Positions 38,989-48,749 of a DNA stretch of 64,000 nucleotides are shown here, piece after piece. Under the pieces are notes generated by a model. That model saw only the letters and a list, made by a program, of their open reading frames with translations, was not told the origin of the DNA and ran no database searches. Source of the DNA: Alteromonadaceae bacterium. GTDB lineage: Bacteria > Pseudomonadota > Gammaproteobacteria > Enterobacterales > Alteromonadaceae. The position numbers and the translations under genes were made by a program. Location of the stretch: the NCBI GenBank assembly GCA_016765535.1, contig JAESPQ010000054.1, forward strand, positions 1-64,000, written 5' to 3'. Position 1 is the first letter of the stretch; the number at the start of each line of letters is the position of its first letter.

Positions 38989-41943
38989 TTGAAGAAGCTA
39001 ACCTCATCTAAATTAAAATCACCTAAACTAATCGTGAATAAAGTGAATAAAAATATTAGACTTGCACTTTACGTTGCTGTAATTGCTACCTTAACAGCAT
39101 GTTTAGGAAGTAAACAATATTCTAATACAGCCGAAGTAATAAATAACCATTTAGCTAATACGCCGATAAAACCAAATAAAATAGTGACTAGTGTTACCGA
39201 TAAACGTCAATATTTGTCGATTATTTTACCTAATCAATTACAAGTGATATTAATCTCAGATCCAACGGTAAAAAAATCAGCGGCAGCATTAAGTGTGGCG
39301 GTAGGCTCTTATCAAGAGCCTAATGGGTTTGGTGGTTTAGCGCATTACTTAGAACACATGCTTTTTTTAGGCACAAAAAGTTACCCAAAAGTAGGGGATT
39401 ACAGTGTTTTTTTAAGTCGTAACGGCGGTTTTGATAATGCCTATACGCAAGTCGATCATACCAATTATATGATGACGGTAAATAATAATGCTTACCCTGA
39501 AGCATTGCATCGTTTTAGTGGTTTTTTCTATGAACCCTTATTAAGCGTTAAATATGCTGATAAAGAACGTAATTCAGTTAATTCAGAATGGACGATGAAA
39601 AGCCCTGATGATGAGGTTATTTTAGAGCAATTAAATGGTACTACACTCAATCCTAATCACCCTATCTCACAATTTAACTGGGGGAATTTAGAGACGCTTA
39701 GCGATCATGGTGAGCGTAAATTGCAAACGCAATTGGTTAATTTTTATAATAAATATTATTCCGCTAACATTATGAAAGCAGTGCTTATTAGTAATTTGCC
39801 CATAAGCGAATTAAAAAAATTAGCAAACACCTATTTTGCGGTCATTCCGAATAAAAATATCGCTAAACCGCAAGTAATGGTAAGCGCGGCCACACCAGCA
39901 CAATTGAAAAAAATTATTCATTACTTACCACAAACAGATATGAAGGCATTGTCTTTAAAATTTGTTATTACTGATAATAGCGATCAATTTGCGCTTAAAC
40001 CCAATAAATATGTGAGCTATTTATTAAATAATGAAATGCCGGGAGCGCTTGCACCAACCTTACGTAATATGGGACTAATTGAAAATTTATCTTCTTATGT
40101 GCATCCAACTGAATATGGTAATTCAGGTAATTTTTCTATTGAAGTTAAATTGACTGAACAGGGGGTTAAAAACAAAGATAAAATTATCGGTGTAATTTTT
40201 AAATATATTGATTTGATCAAAAACAAAGGGATTGATCAAAAATACTTTACCGAAATTAAACAAAGCTTAAATAATAGCTTTCGCTTTAAAGAAAAAATTG
40301 CTGATTATGCTTATGCGTGGGATATTGCGGCAGAATTACAATTTAAGCCAACTAATTATGTGCTAAGTGGTGATTATGAGTATCAACACTTTGATAGCAA
40401 GGCTATTAGTAATGTCTTGGCACAATTAACTATTGATAACGTGCGTATTTTTTATATTGATAAAAAACAACCTGTTAATAAAAAAATGCACTTTTTTAAA
40501 GGGCAGTACAGTGTTGAAGATATTACGGTCAATAAAATAGCTTCTTGGCAGCAAGCCGCTGCTAAGGTTGAGTTAAACTTGCCAGCAACAAATAGCTTAA
40601 TGCCCAAAAACTTTGCTTTAGTAACGGCTAAATATACAAATAAACCTAAAGCTTTAATTAATGAAGCTGGTTTAAATTTATATTTAGGGCATTCACGTTA
40701 TTTTAAACAACCTAAAGGCTCCTTTATTGCTAATTTTAATAGTAGTTTAAATGATAAATCGCCTCGTAATGCGGTTATGGCCGCTTTATTAGCTAAAGGA
40801 CTTGATTTGGCGTTAATGCCTTTAAAAACAGAAGCCTTAGCGGCAGGAATGAGGTTAGATTTTTACAATAGCAAAGGGGTGACGTTAGTCGTTGATGGCT
40901 TTACCGATCAACAAGAAAATTTGCTTGCTAGAACTTACAATATTATCCGCAGCTATCAACTTTCAGAAAATGAATTAGCTAATTTAAAAGCGGCTTACCT
41001 TTCAGAAAAAGCCAGCGCGAAGAAAAAAATGTTACTGCGTCAGTTGTTCCCTAATTTATCTTTGCTGATGAATTTAAGTTCTTTTGGCGATAAGTCGTTA
41101 TTGGCCGAAGTAAAAGGGATCAGTATAAAAGAAATAACAGCATTTCGTGATCAATTATTACAACGTACACACTTAAATATTTTTGCTTTTGGTAATTATA
41201 GTGAACAGCAAGCAATAAAAAATGCTCGTTTATTAAAAAGTTTATTACCGAAAAACCGTCAATATGCGAAGTTGTATCAAGAAGCACTATTTCATCCGCA
41301 AGCCGGTACGGTAGTTAATTGGCAACAAGAAGCTGATTTAACTGATATGGCTTTTGTTGATGTGCTTTTACAGCCGTTATCGGTAAAGCAACATGCTAGT
41401 GTTAAAGTGTTGAGCCAAATACTCAGCCCAGCTTTATATAACCAAATACGCACAGAGGAACAACTGGCTTACGCGGTTGGCTTTTTTAATCGAGTATTGC
41501 CTGATCAATTAATGATGGGCTTTTATATTCAATCATCAGTCAAAGGACCTGCCGCCGTAGCAAAGCGTATTGAATTATTTAAGCAAGGTTTTGTAAAAAC
41601 ATTAGCACAAATGACACCAAAAGAATTCTCGACTATAAAACAAAGTACTTTGGTAACATTAACGCAGCCACCTAAAAATTTAAATGAAGAGTCGTCTTCA
41701 TTCTATCAAGACTGGCGTCAACAAAAGTTTGTGTTTGATAGTAAAATAAAACTGATTGCAGCGGTAAAAAATGTAACATTAGCCGATATTAATGGGCTTT
41801 ATCAGTCATCAGTCTCCGCAAATAATTATGGTCGTGTGGTGGTACAAATGCGCGGTACTAACTTTAAAGACAAACCTTTTACTGATTTTGAAAAGGTAGA
41901 GCAAGTTGTTAATATAGATGCTTTTCATAGCAAAAGTTTATAA
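38989..41943 (+). CDS. Lipoprotein M16 metallopeptidase (pitrilysin/insulinase type)
   Basis: The 984-aa protein starts at TTG after aaggagacaagga. A lipobox LTAC lies at about residue 38. The inverted zinc motif HYLEH (GGLAHYLEHMLFLGTKSYP) and the downstream Glu region (ERNSVNSEW) show an active M16 N-terminal domain. Middle and C-terminal M16 domains follow (EEQLAYAVGFF is the conserved C-domain arginine/tyrosine region in weak form). It resembles protease III in length. It probably degrades peptides in the periplasm. It is monocistronic, 197 bp after the RND operon. Confidence 0.88.
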   Translation: MKKLTSSKLKSPKLIVNKVNKNIRLALYVAVIATLTACLGSKQYSNTAEVINNHLANTPIKPNKIVTSVTDKRQYLSIILPNQLQVILISDPTVKKSAAALSVAVGSYQEPNGFGGLAHYLEHMLFLGTKSYPKVGDYSVFLSRNGGFDNAYTQVDHTNYMMTVNNNAYPEALHRFSGFFYEPLLSVKYADKERNSVNSEWTMKSPDDEVILEQLNGTTLNPNHPISQFNWGNLETLSDHGERKLQTQLVNFYNKYYSANIMKAVLISNLPISELKKLANTYFAVIPNKNIAKPQVMVSAATPAQLKKIIHYLPQTDMKALSLKFVITDNSDQFALKPNKYVSYLLNNEMPGALAPTLRNMGLIENLSSYVHPTEYGNSGNFSIEVKLTEQGVKNKDKIIGVIFKYIDLIKNKGIDQKYFTEIKQSLNNSFRFKEKIADYAYAWDIAAELQFKPTNYVLSGDYEYQHFDSKAISNVLAQLTIDNVRIFYIDKKQPVNKKMHFFKGQYSVEDITVNKIASWQQAAAKVELNLPATNSLMPKNFALVTAKYTNKPKALINEAGLNLYLGHSRYFKQPKGSFIANFNSSLNDKSPRNAVMAALLAKGLDLALMPLKTEALAAGMRLDFYNSKGVTLVVDGFTDQQENLLARTYNIIRSYQLSENELANLKAAYLSEKASAKKKMLLRQLFPNLSLLMNLSSFGDKSLLAEVKGISIKEITAFRDQLLQRTHLNIFAFGNYSEQQAIKNARLLKSLLPKNRQYAKLYQEALFHPQAGTVVNWQQEADLTDMAFVDVLLQPLSVKQHASVKVLSQILSPALYNQIRTEEQLAYAVGFFNRVLPDQLMMGFYIQSSVKGPAAVAKRIELFKQGFVKTLAQMTPKEFSTIKQSTLVTLTQPPKNLNEESSSFYQDWRQQKFVFDSKIKLIAAVKNVTLADINGLYQSSVSANNYGRVVVQMRGTNFKDKPFTDFEKVEQVVNIDAFHSKSL

Positions 41944-41963
41944 TACTTACACTTTAGAGGTAT

Positions 41964-41996
41964 AAAAAACCGATGATTACAATCATCGGTTTTTTG
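41964..41996. terminator. Bidirectional terminator between M16 peptidase and zinc operon
   Basis: aaaaaaccgatgatt and aatcatcggtttttt form a perfect 15-bp stem with a 2-nt centre. It serves both convergent units. Confidence 0.9.
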
Positions 41997-42030
41997 TCTA
42001 ACTTACGAACAAATAACTTAAATTCTATCG

Positions 42031-42864
42031 TTAAACTTCATCTTTAACTGCTACTTCCTGTGCAATATTTTTATTTATTGCCGTTTGATAGGTGATTTTT
42101 TCACTAGTCGAATTTTTGAGTAATATCGATGTTATAACACCACATACCGCTAAGCTCCATACTATTACTGCGCCGGAGGGTAAATCAAACAGTGCTGAAG
42201 CGGCGAGTCCTAGTGCATAAGCACAAGCCCCTAATATAAATGCATACACTAGTTGCTTTTTACCGCTTAATTTTCGCATTACTAGCGCTGGAACTATTAA
42301 ACTAGTAAACACTAAATAGACGCCAACTAATTGTACTGAAACCGTTACAGCGACGGCAAATATTAGATAAAAAGCACTCGGGAATTTATCCCCTATTTTT
42401 AGACCAAACCAGCTAAATAATAATACGGTATAAATAATTGCCGCAGGAATTAATTGCTCGTAAGATACCCATAAAATTTGTCCTACCAATAAGTCTTTTA
42501 AATGTTCACCACCATGCGGATTATTGGCAAGCAATAATAATGACATGGTTGCTGCCAACACAAAAAGCACACCAATTAATGCTTCTTGAATATCGCCAAA
42601 GCGTTTCTCTGTCCACCGTAATAACATCGCTCCTAAAATGGCCGTTGATACAGCCGCTATTTGTACTTGCCATGGAGAGCTATCCCAGCCAAATTGATCA
42701 GCAGCAATAACACCAATCCCTGCAATTTGAGCAACAGCTAAATCAATAAATATAATTCCCCGTTTTAGGACTAATCGTCCTAAAGGTACATGGGTTGAAA
42801 GTACTAATAATCCTGCGACAAAAGCAGGGCCGAGTATGGATAAGTCTAATGCTTGCCAATTCAT
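42031..42864 (-). CDS. Metal ABC transporter permease (ZnuB-like, ABC-3 family)
   Basis: The 277-aa protein has about eight hydrophobic segments and the ABC-3 signature region GIIFIDLAVAQIAGIGVIAAD, followed by LTSLIVPALVMRKLSGKK-type residues (FTSLIVPALVM). It would move zinc or another divalent metal across the inner membrane. Its ATG overlaps the stop of the ZnuA-like gene. No ATPase gene follows: the operon ends 35 bp later at a strong terminator, so ZnuC must be supplied from elsewhere. Confidence 0.9.
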   Translation of the reverse strand: MNWQALDLSILGPAFVAGLLVLSTHVPLGRLVLKRGIIFIDLAVAQIAGIGVIAADQFGWDSSPWQVQIAAVSTAILGAMLLRWTEKRFGDIQEALIGVLFVLAATMSLLLLANNPHGGEHLKDLLVGQILWVSYEQLIPAAIIYTVLLFSWFGLKIGDKFPSAFYLIFAVAVTVSVQLVGVYLVFTSLIVPALVMRKLSGKKQLVYAFILGACAYALGLAASALFDLPSGAVIVWSLAVCGVITSILLKNSTSEKITYQTAINKNIAQEVAVKDEV

Positions 42865-43802
42865 TGTTTATCCTTATTATTGTTATTTTTTAAGGTGTTA
42901 GTCAGTAAATCAAAGGTGTTATCAAAAAGACTAAATAAATCTGTCGCCTTATCTGTACCGCCTATTGTAAAGGGTAATGTTACCGATGGGATCCCTGTGC
43001 GTTGTGATAACCACTGTGATGCCTTTTTAGATTGATAACCAGCATGAATAATAATGTCTGCGGGATTGTTTTTGAATGTTTTAACTAAATCAACCAAATG
43101 ACCACTAGTTGGCGGTATTCCTGGTTTATCTTCAATGGTTGCGACTTCATTAAAGCGACCAAAGTCCATTAAGTAAGCCCAACTTTTATGTTGCACAATA
43201 ATACGAATACCTTTAAGTTGTCGAGCTTGCTTTTTCCATTTACGCAGTGCTTTTTTCCAGCGAGTTAAAAACTTATCTGCTCTATCTTGATAAAAATTGG
43301 CATTATCTGGATCAATGATTTTCATGCGTTCCACCATGGCTTTTGCGACTAAAGCTATGTTTTTAGGGTTAGTTTGTATGTGCGGATTACCCGCTGCATG
43401 CACATCGCCTTGACTGCGGTCGATTACTTTAGGAATATCGAGTAATTTGACATAATTGGCGGCAAAAAAGTAACCTGGTTTGCCAATCGTTAATTTAGCA
43501 TTACCGGCACGACGAACCAATAACGGTAGCCAACCTACTTCTAAATCAGCACCTGAACAGACTAATAAATCGGCATTGCGCATTTTAGCAATTAAGCTTG
43601 GTCGAGCTTGAATATGATGAGGGTCTTGCATGCCATTGGTGGCAGAAAAGGTAGTAACTTTATCACCGCCTAGTTCTTGGGCGAGTGCCTGCCATGAGGG
43701 TTCACAAGAGAACACATTAATATTAGCCGAAACAGTCGATGCTTGTACCCATAAACAGCTAGCGGCAAAAATGCTGGCAATAAATTTATATTTTGATTTC
43801 AT
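42861..43802 (-). CDS. Periplasmic metal-binding protein (ZnuA/TroA-like)
   Basis: The 313-aa protein has a signal peptide ending near VSA-N. Likely metal ligands are the His in QDPHHIQARPSLI, the His in AAGNPHIQTNP and the His in IIVQHKSWAYL, plus a late Asp/Glu or His (IIIHAGYQSKK). This is the cluster A-I binding fold for Zn or Mn. It lacks the long His-rich loop of E. coli ZnuA. It sits third in the operon, between the porin and the permease. Zinc is favoured by the Zur-type site upstream. Confidence 0.88.
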   Translation of the reverse strand: MKSKYKFIASIFAASCLWVQASTVSANINVFSCEPSWQALAQELGGDKVTTFSATNGMQDPHHIQARPSLIAKMRNADLLVCSGADLEVGWLPLLVRRAGNAKLTIGKPGYFFAANYVKLLDIPKVIDRSQGDVHAAGNPHIQTNPKNIALVAKAMVERMKIIDPDNANFYQDRADKFLTRWKKALRKWKKQARQLKGIRIIVQHKSWAYLMDFGRFNEVATIEDKPGIPPTSGHLVDLVKTFKNNPADIIIHAGYQSKKASQWLSQRTGIPSVTLPFTIGGTDKATDLFSLFDNTFDLLTNTLKNNNNKDKQ

Positions 43803-43857
43803 TTTAATTATTCCTAAATTTTATTTAACGAGATAAATTATGTTGTTAAAGCATTAA

Positions 43858-45207
43858 TTAATAAGCATGTGCACCATGCGCACCAAATGCGGCAATATAT
43901 TGCAAAATAAAAACATTTTCTTTTTTACCGTTAAAATTGTTATTGTCCATTTGAAAACGTACATGACTAAATTCGCTATTGTTCCATTCGACCATGAGTG
44001 AATGTTGGATAGGGGAGTGATTAAGGTCGTCTAAGACAGAGCCTGCAAACTTGTTAGCTAAATTAGCGGATGACAAACGAGATGTTCGTATGCCAGCGCT
44101 CCATAAACGTGAAAAATGATAAACGCCTTCTAAATACCAACCATTTTGATTATGATCAATGCTGCTATTAGTTAAATTAAGATCACTAAATAAACCTTGT
44201 TCATTGCGAGCTAGATACTCACCTTGTAACTTAAATTCGTTATCAACACGGTTACCATTAGGCGCCCAGCGATAAATAAAATCGGCTATCCATAATTTAC
44301 TAATACCAGTAAACGTATCACTAGCAGATGATTGTCTGTCTTTAACATCTGCATGCAAATAAGAAAGACCCGCGCGCCAACTTTGTGAAATACCAATATC
44401 GCCACCAACATGAGAAAATGCAGTCCATGTTCCTATCCCCGAATTTCCAGCACCTACCGCAGGGAAGCTGTCACCACGATAAAGCTCTATTCCTGATTCC
44501 CAAAAGACATCAGTCGGTGCTAGCCAAGTGGTTTGTATGCCATCATCACCAAACTGACCGCCTAAAAAGGCTTCATAAGGTAAAGGTCTATTAGCAAAAT
44601 CATCGGTATGAGTATGTTTACTGGCTAAATAGCCAATATTGGAAAAGAAACGGCCAAACTTAACATTAAAACCATTACCCATATTTAAGGTTTGTAAATA
44701 GGCTTCTTCAATATTTGCGCCATCAGCGCCAAATGATATGGTTGTCCATGCGTAAAATTTATCATCTACATTGGTACTGATATTGAGTTCAGATTCGTCT
44801 AATTGTAGTCCTTGATTTCCTGGGCCAGCATCAGTACTTAAGTTATAACCAGGAAGTGCATAGTTGAATTTGTCGTTATAACTAACAAAACGACCATTTA
44901 ATATCATCCATAAACCGGGGTTAAAGGTATTAGCCGCTTTTTTATTACCTTGTTGTGATACATCAATAGCAAGCTGTTCAATATTTTCTTGAGTATCATC
45001 ATTATTATCTTCTATATCACTTAAACGTGATTCAAGTTCTGTTATTTTATCTTGGTAGTTTTGTTGGAGTTGCTGTAGCTCTTGTTTTAATTTTTTAACT
45101 GATGCCGCATCCGTTTGTTTTGCTGTTTTTTGATCAGCGAATGCTAAATTACAGGTAGCCGACCCTAATACTGCACAAAGCAGCAGGGTGATTTTATTAA
45201 ATTTCAT
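43858..45207 (-). CDS. Outer-membrane beta-barrel protein with N-terminal coiled coil, probable zinc-stress porin
   Basis: The 449-aa protein has a signal peptide to about LAFA-D. A 60-residue coiled coil follows (VKKLKQELQQLQQNYQDKIT ELESRLSDIE). The rest alternates like a porin barrel (WMILNGRFVSYNDKFNY, VKFGRFFSNIGYLASKHTHT) and ends GAFGAHGAHAY-like with two His. The coiled coil may reach peptidoglycan or trimerise the barrel. It lies between a small protein and the ZnuA-like gene, 55 bp from the latter. Its role in metal entry is inferred from operon position. I do not know a named homologue. Confidence 0.75.
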   Translation of the reverse strand: MKFNKITLLLCAVLGSATCNLAFADQKTAKQTDAASVKKLKQELQQLQQNYQDKITELESRLSDIEDNNDDTQENIEQLAIDVSQQGNKKAANTFNPGLWMILNGRFVSYNDKFNYALPGYNLSTDAGPGNQGLQLDESELNISTNVDDKFYAWTTISFGADGANIEEAYLQTLNMGNGFNVKFGRFFSNIGYLASKHTHTDDFANRPLPYEAFLGGQFGDDGIQTTWLAPTDVFWESGIELYRGDSFPAVGAGNSGIGTWTAFSHVGGDIGISQSWRAGLSYLHADVKDRQSSASDTFTGISKLWIADFIYRWAPNGNRVDNEFKLQGEYLARNEQGLFSDLNLTNSSIDHNQNGWYLEGVYHFSRLWSAGIRTSRLSSANLANKFAGSVLDDLNHSPIQHSLMVEWNNSEFSHVRFQMDNNNFNGKKENVFILQYIAAFGAHGAHAY

Positions 45208-45323
45208 GGGATAACTTCTTAATTCATTTTATATAAGCCAACACAGTACAACTAACTTTAGTTAACGTGCTAAAAGTGTTTGTTACTGTACTTGTTTGAG
45301 TGAGAAATATTTTCAAATAGAAG

Positions 45324-45641
45324 TTATGTACGTGGTGGGCCGCGATTATAAAGGGTTAATTGATGAACTCTAATAATACCTTGCACATGTTGTTTAAAAA
45401 CAATACTGGTTTGTATTAAAGGTGTAATAAAAACACTATCATTGAGTACAAAAGGGGTATGATTAAAATTAGTTAAACAAAGCTGACATTGATAGTCAGT
45501 GCTAATACCTTTGCTTAAATTATGTTGCTGAGTATGAACGATTGATGCATTAACAAAGAATAACCAAATGGCCAGCACAACAATCCACAATAAACGCTGC
45601 TGCGCTAATTGTTTTATTTTATGATGAGTAAGGTTGGTCAT
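45324..45641 (-). CDS. Small membrane-anchored protein with CxxC and C-terminal RGPP tail
   Basis: The 105-aa product has one hydrophobic helix (LLWIVVLAIWLFFVNASIVH) followed by a His-containing stretch and CQLCLTNF. It ends in NRGPPRT. Short proteins with an N-terminal helix, a Cys pair and a C-terminal RxPP motif (DUF2946-like) are found with metal-related genes, but the match here is only partial. It is the first gene of the zinc operon behind the Zur-type palindrome. It may bind metal in the periplasm. Confidence 0.6.
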   Translation of the reverse strand: MTNLTHHKIKQLAQQRLLWIVVLAIWLFFVNASIVHTQQHNLSKGISTDYQCQLCLTNFNHTPFVLNDSVFITPLIQTSIVFKQHVQGIIRVHQLTLYNRGPPRT

Positions 45642-45666
45642 TTTATTAGTGATAATCTTAGTTTAA

Positions 45667-45698
45667 AATTTTTGGTTAATTTTTGGTTAATTTTTGTT
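45667..45698. repeat. 11-bp tandem repeat next to the Zur-type site
   Basis: aatttttggtt occurs twice exactly and a third time as aatttttgtt. The last unit runs into the palindrome, between it and the first gene of the leftward operon. Confidence 0.85.
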
Positions 45699-45717
45699 AT
45701 GTTATGTTATAACGTTT
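45697..45717. promoter_or_regulatory. Zur-type operator of the zinc operon
   Basis: atgttat-gtt-ataacgt is an inverted repeat with one mismatch. It matches the gammaproteobacterial Zur consensus AATGTTATANTATAACATTT closely. It lies 56-76 bp upstream of the small RGPP-tail gene, in its promoter region. Confidence 0.7.
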
Positions 45718-45863
45718 AGGCTTGAGTATAATAAAAAAACTTCTTTCATTTTGCAATATAAAAATATAACTCGTTTTTAAAAAATTGTTATCATTTGTAA
45801 ATAACTTAAATGTAACCCTCTTAAATCATAATAAATCCAATCTAAAAAGGTAAATCTAAAAAT

Positions 45864-47177
45864 ATGAATGATGCGACAAAACAAGTCGGTTTATTAGGCG
45901 CAATAGCTATTGGTATTGGCGGCATGGTCGGCGGTGGTATTTTTGCCGTACTTGGTGAGGCAGTATCACTTGCACATGGCGCGACTGCCATTGCTTTTAT
46001 CGTTGCGGGTTTTGTCGCATTGTTAACTGCATATTCGTATGCAAAACTATCGGTAGCTTATCAACAAAGTGGTGGCACGGTAGTATTTATTGATAATGCC
46101 TTTGGCCATAACCTGTTGTCTGGCAGCATTAATGTGATGTTATGGCTCAGCTATTTGGTCACTATTTCACTATATGCCACTGCTTTTGCTTCGTATGGTG
46201 AAACTTTTTTTGCAGCCAATTCTCCATGGTGGTTAAAACACGTTTTGATCTCTGTCGCCATTATTTTACCCACCATTATTAATTTAATTAGCGCGTCATT
46301 TGTCAGTAAATCTGAAACCTTTATTGTGGTGATTAAAGTTGTTTTGCTTGTCCTTATTATCGTCTCGGGGCTTTTTTATGTTGATCCTGAAAAGTTAGCA
46401 CCGAATAAATGGGGTGAACCCTTTACCATTATTGCTGCGGGTATGATCATTTTTGTCGCTTATGAAGGTTTTGAATTAATTGCTAATGCGGCTAGTGATA
46501 TTAAAGATCCTAACGTAAACTTACCTCGTGCTTTTTATGGCTCTGTTATTATTGTTATTTTACTTTATGTATTAATATCAATTGTTACTGTGGGTACTGT
46601 TCCCGAAGCGCAATTATTACAAGCTAAAGATTATGCGTTAGCCGTCGCTGCCGAACCTGCATTAGGCAAAATTGGTTTTACTATTGTTGCTATTGCCGCT
46701 TTGTTATCCACTTTTTCAGCAATTAACGCGACTATTTATGGTAATGCACGTTTAGGGTATGCGCTGGCGGTATCGGGAGAGTTACCAAGTTCATTAAAAA
46801 AATTAAAACATAATATTCCTGTCGACGGTATTTTAGCGACTACCATATTTAGTTTATTTATTGCTAATTCGATAGATTTAACTGAAATTGCTATTATTGG
46901 TAGTGCTGGTTTTTTACTTATTTTTGCACTCGTTAATATTAGTGCGTTTAAATTAAGAAAAAATATAAAAGCGAACAGTATTATTACCTTAATTGCATCG
47001 CTAATAAGTATTGCCGCCTTAACCACATTATTGCTGCATACCTATCATAGTAATCCTCGTGCTATTGCGGTATTTTTTGCTTTTATAGCCATTTCTATCA
47101 TATTTGAAATGATTTATGGCATTTTGATCCGTAAGCATTTATTTAAACGAAAATACTTCTGTTCTTGTAATGAATAA
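45864..47177 (+). CDS. APC-family amino acid permease
   Basis: The 437-aa protein has about 12 hydrophobic helices. The first carries GIGGMVGGGIFAVLGEA, the glycine-rich substrate loop of APC transporters. FVAYEGFELIANAASDIKDP is the conserved helix 6 region. It imports or exchanges an amino acid or amine; the substrate is not predictable. It diverges from the zinc operon but has no Zur-like site of its own. The C-terminus has a CSC pair (FCSCNE). Confidence 0.88.
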   Translation: MNDATKQVGLLGAIAIGIGGMVGGGIFAVLGEAVSLAHGATAIAFIVAGFVALLTAYSYAKLSVAYQQSGGTVVFIDNAFGHNLLSGSINVMLWLSYLVTISLYATAFASYGETFFAANSPWWLKHVLISVAIILPTIINLISASFVSKSETFIVVIKVVLLVLIIVSGLFYVDPEKLAPNKWGEPFTIIAAGMIIFVAYEGFELIANAASDIKDPNVNLPRAFYGSVIIVILLYVLISIVTVGTVPEAQLLQAKDYALAVAAEPALGKIGFTIVAIAALLSTFSAINATIYGNARLGYALAVSGELPSSLKKLKHNIPVDGILATTIFSLFIANSIDLTEIAIIGSAGFLLIFALVNISAFKLRKNIKANSIITLIASLISIAALTTLLLHTYHSNPRAIAVFFAFIAISIIFEMIYGILIRKHLFKRKYFCSCNE

Positions 47178-47282
47178 AGCTGTACTAACGAACGTTGCCT
47201 GATAAAATAGCGCCAATTTTTTGAATAAACAAAAGTACGGTGCTGCTAAATATCGTATTTTATACCCATAGAGTGAAATTTT

Positions 47283-48695
47283 ATGACTTTAACAACTCGA
47301 TTTGCACCAAGCCCAACGGGCTACCTACATGTTGGTGGCGCTCGTACTGCCTTGTATAGTTGGTTATACGCTAAAAAAAATGGCGGTGATTTTATTCTTC
47401 GTATTGAAGATACTGATTTAGAACGTTCTACCCAAGAATCAGTAGATGCCATTATGGATGGTATGAATTGGTTAAATCTTGAATGGACACATGGTCCTTA
47501 CTTTCAAACAAAACGTTTTGATCGTTATAAAGAAGTCATTGAACAATTGCTTGAGTCAGGTAATGCTTATCGGTGTTATTGTACTAGTGACGAAGTAGAA
47601 GCAATGCGCGAGGAAGCGAAGGCCAAAGGCGAAATAGAAAAATATAATGGTTTATGGCGTGATAGAACAGATTATCTTGAAGATAAACCCTATGTTATTC
47701 GTTTTAAAAATCCGCTTGACGGTGATGTTGTTATTAACGATATGGTTAAAGGTGATATTACCATTAGCAACAAACAGCTTGACGATTTAATTATTGCTCG
47801 CAGTGATGGCAGCCCAACTTATAATTTAACTGTGGTGGTTGATGATTGGGATATGAAAGTAACGCACGTAGTACGTGGTGATGATCATGTGAGTAATACG
47901 CCAAAACAAATTAATATTTTAGTGGCATTAGGCGCAGATATTCCACAATACGCCCATATTCCGATGATTTTAGGTGACGACGGTAAACGTTTGTCAAAAC
48001 GTCATGGTGCTGTTGGTGTTATGCAATATCGTGATGATGGCTATTTACCCGAAGCGCTACTAAACTATTTAGTACGGTTAGGTTGGTCTCATGGTGATCA
48101 AGAAATTTTTTCTCGTGAAGAAATGATCGAATTATTTGACTTGAAAGATTGTAACCGAGCACCATCTGGTTTTAATACCGATAAGCTTATTTGGGTAAAC
48201 CAACATTACATGAAAACGCTTGCACCTGACTATGTTGCTGAACATCTTAAATGGCACATGGCTGATCAAGCCATTAATACTGATAATGGCCCAAGCTTAA
48301 GTGACATTGTTAAAGTACAAGCAGAACGCGTGAAAACTTTAAAAGAAATGGCGCAAATCAGTCGTTATTTTTATCAAGATTTTACTGAATTTGATGCTAA
48401 AGCTGCGAAAAAACATCTACGACCAGTGGCTAAAGATGCCTTGCTATTAGCGAAAGCTAAATTAGCTGAAGTGACTGATTGGCAAGCAGAAACCTTGCAT
48501 CAAATTATTGATGCAACCGCCGAAGAATTGAACGTAGGCATGGGTAAAGTAGGTATGCCATTACGTGTTGCCGTAACTGGTGCGGGTAATTCACCTGCAC
48601 TTGATCTAACATTATCCTTACTCTCTAAAGATAAAGTATTAGCACGTATTGATTTAGCCTTAGCGTTTATTGCTGAGCGTGAAGCGCAGGCTTAA
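47283..48695 (+). CDS. gltX: Glutamyl-tRNA synthetase
   Basis: The 470-aa class I synthetase charges tRNA-Glu. The HIGH-equivalent motif is [17 protein letters not shown] and KMSKS is [33 protein letters not shown] matches the E. coli enzyme almost throughout. In E. coli a zinc is held by Cys98, Cys100, Cys125 and His127. Here CYC is kept ([10 protein letters not shown]) but the second pair is replaced ([14 protein letters not shown]), so the zinc site appears half lost. Confidence 0.97.
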   Translation: MTLTTRFAPSPTGYLHVGGARTALYSWLYAKKNGGDFILRIEDTDLERSTQESVDAIMDGMNWLNLEWTHGPYFQTKRFDRYKEVIEQLLESGNAYRCYCTSDEVEAMREEAKAKGEIEKYNGLWRDRTDYLEDKPYVIRFKNPLDGDVVINDMVKGDITISNKQLDDLIIARSDGSPTYNLTVVVDDWDMKVTHVVRGDDHVSNTPKQINILVALGADIPQYAHIPMILGDDGKRLSKRHGAVGVMQYRDDGYLPEALLNYLVRLGWSHGDQEIFSREEMIELFDLKDCNRAPSGFNTDKLIWVNQHYMKTLAPDYVAEHLKWHMADQAINTDNGPSLSDIVKVQAERVKTLKEMAQISRYFYQDFTEFDAKAAKKHLRPVAKDALLLAKAKLAEVTDWQAETLHQIIDATAEELNVGMGKVGMPLRVAVTGAGNSPALDLTLSLLSKDKVLARIDLALAFIAEREAQA

Positions 48696-48702
48696 TATAA
48701 CT

Positions 48703-48726
48703 TAGGGTCTTATAACCTAGACCCTA
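48703..48726 (+). promoter_or_regulatory. Hairpin between gltX and the helicase gene
   Basis: tagggtct - 8 nt - agacccta, perfect 8-bp stem without a T tract. It lies just before the helicase Shine-Dalgarno (aggaaaag) and TTG start. It may process or attenuate the transcript. Confidence 0.4.
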
Positions 48727-48749
48727 GCCAAAATAGGAAAAGAAACCTT

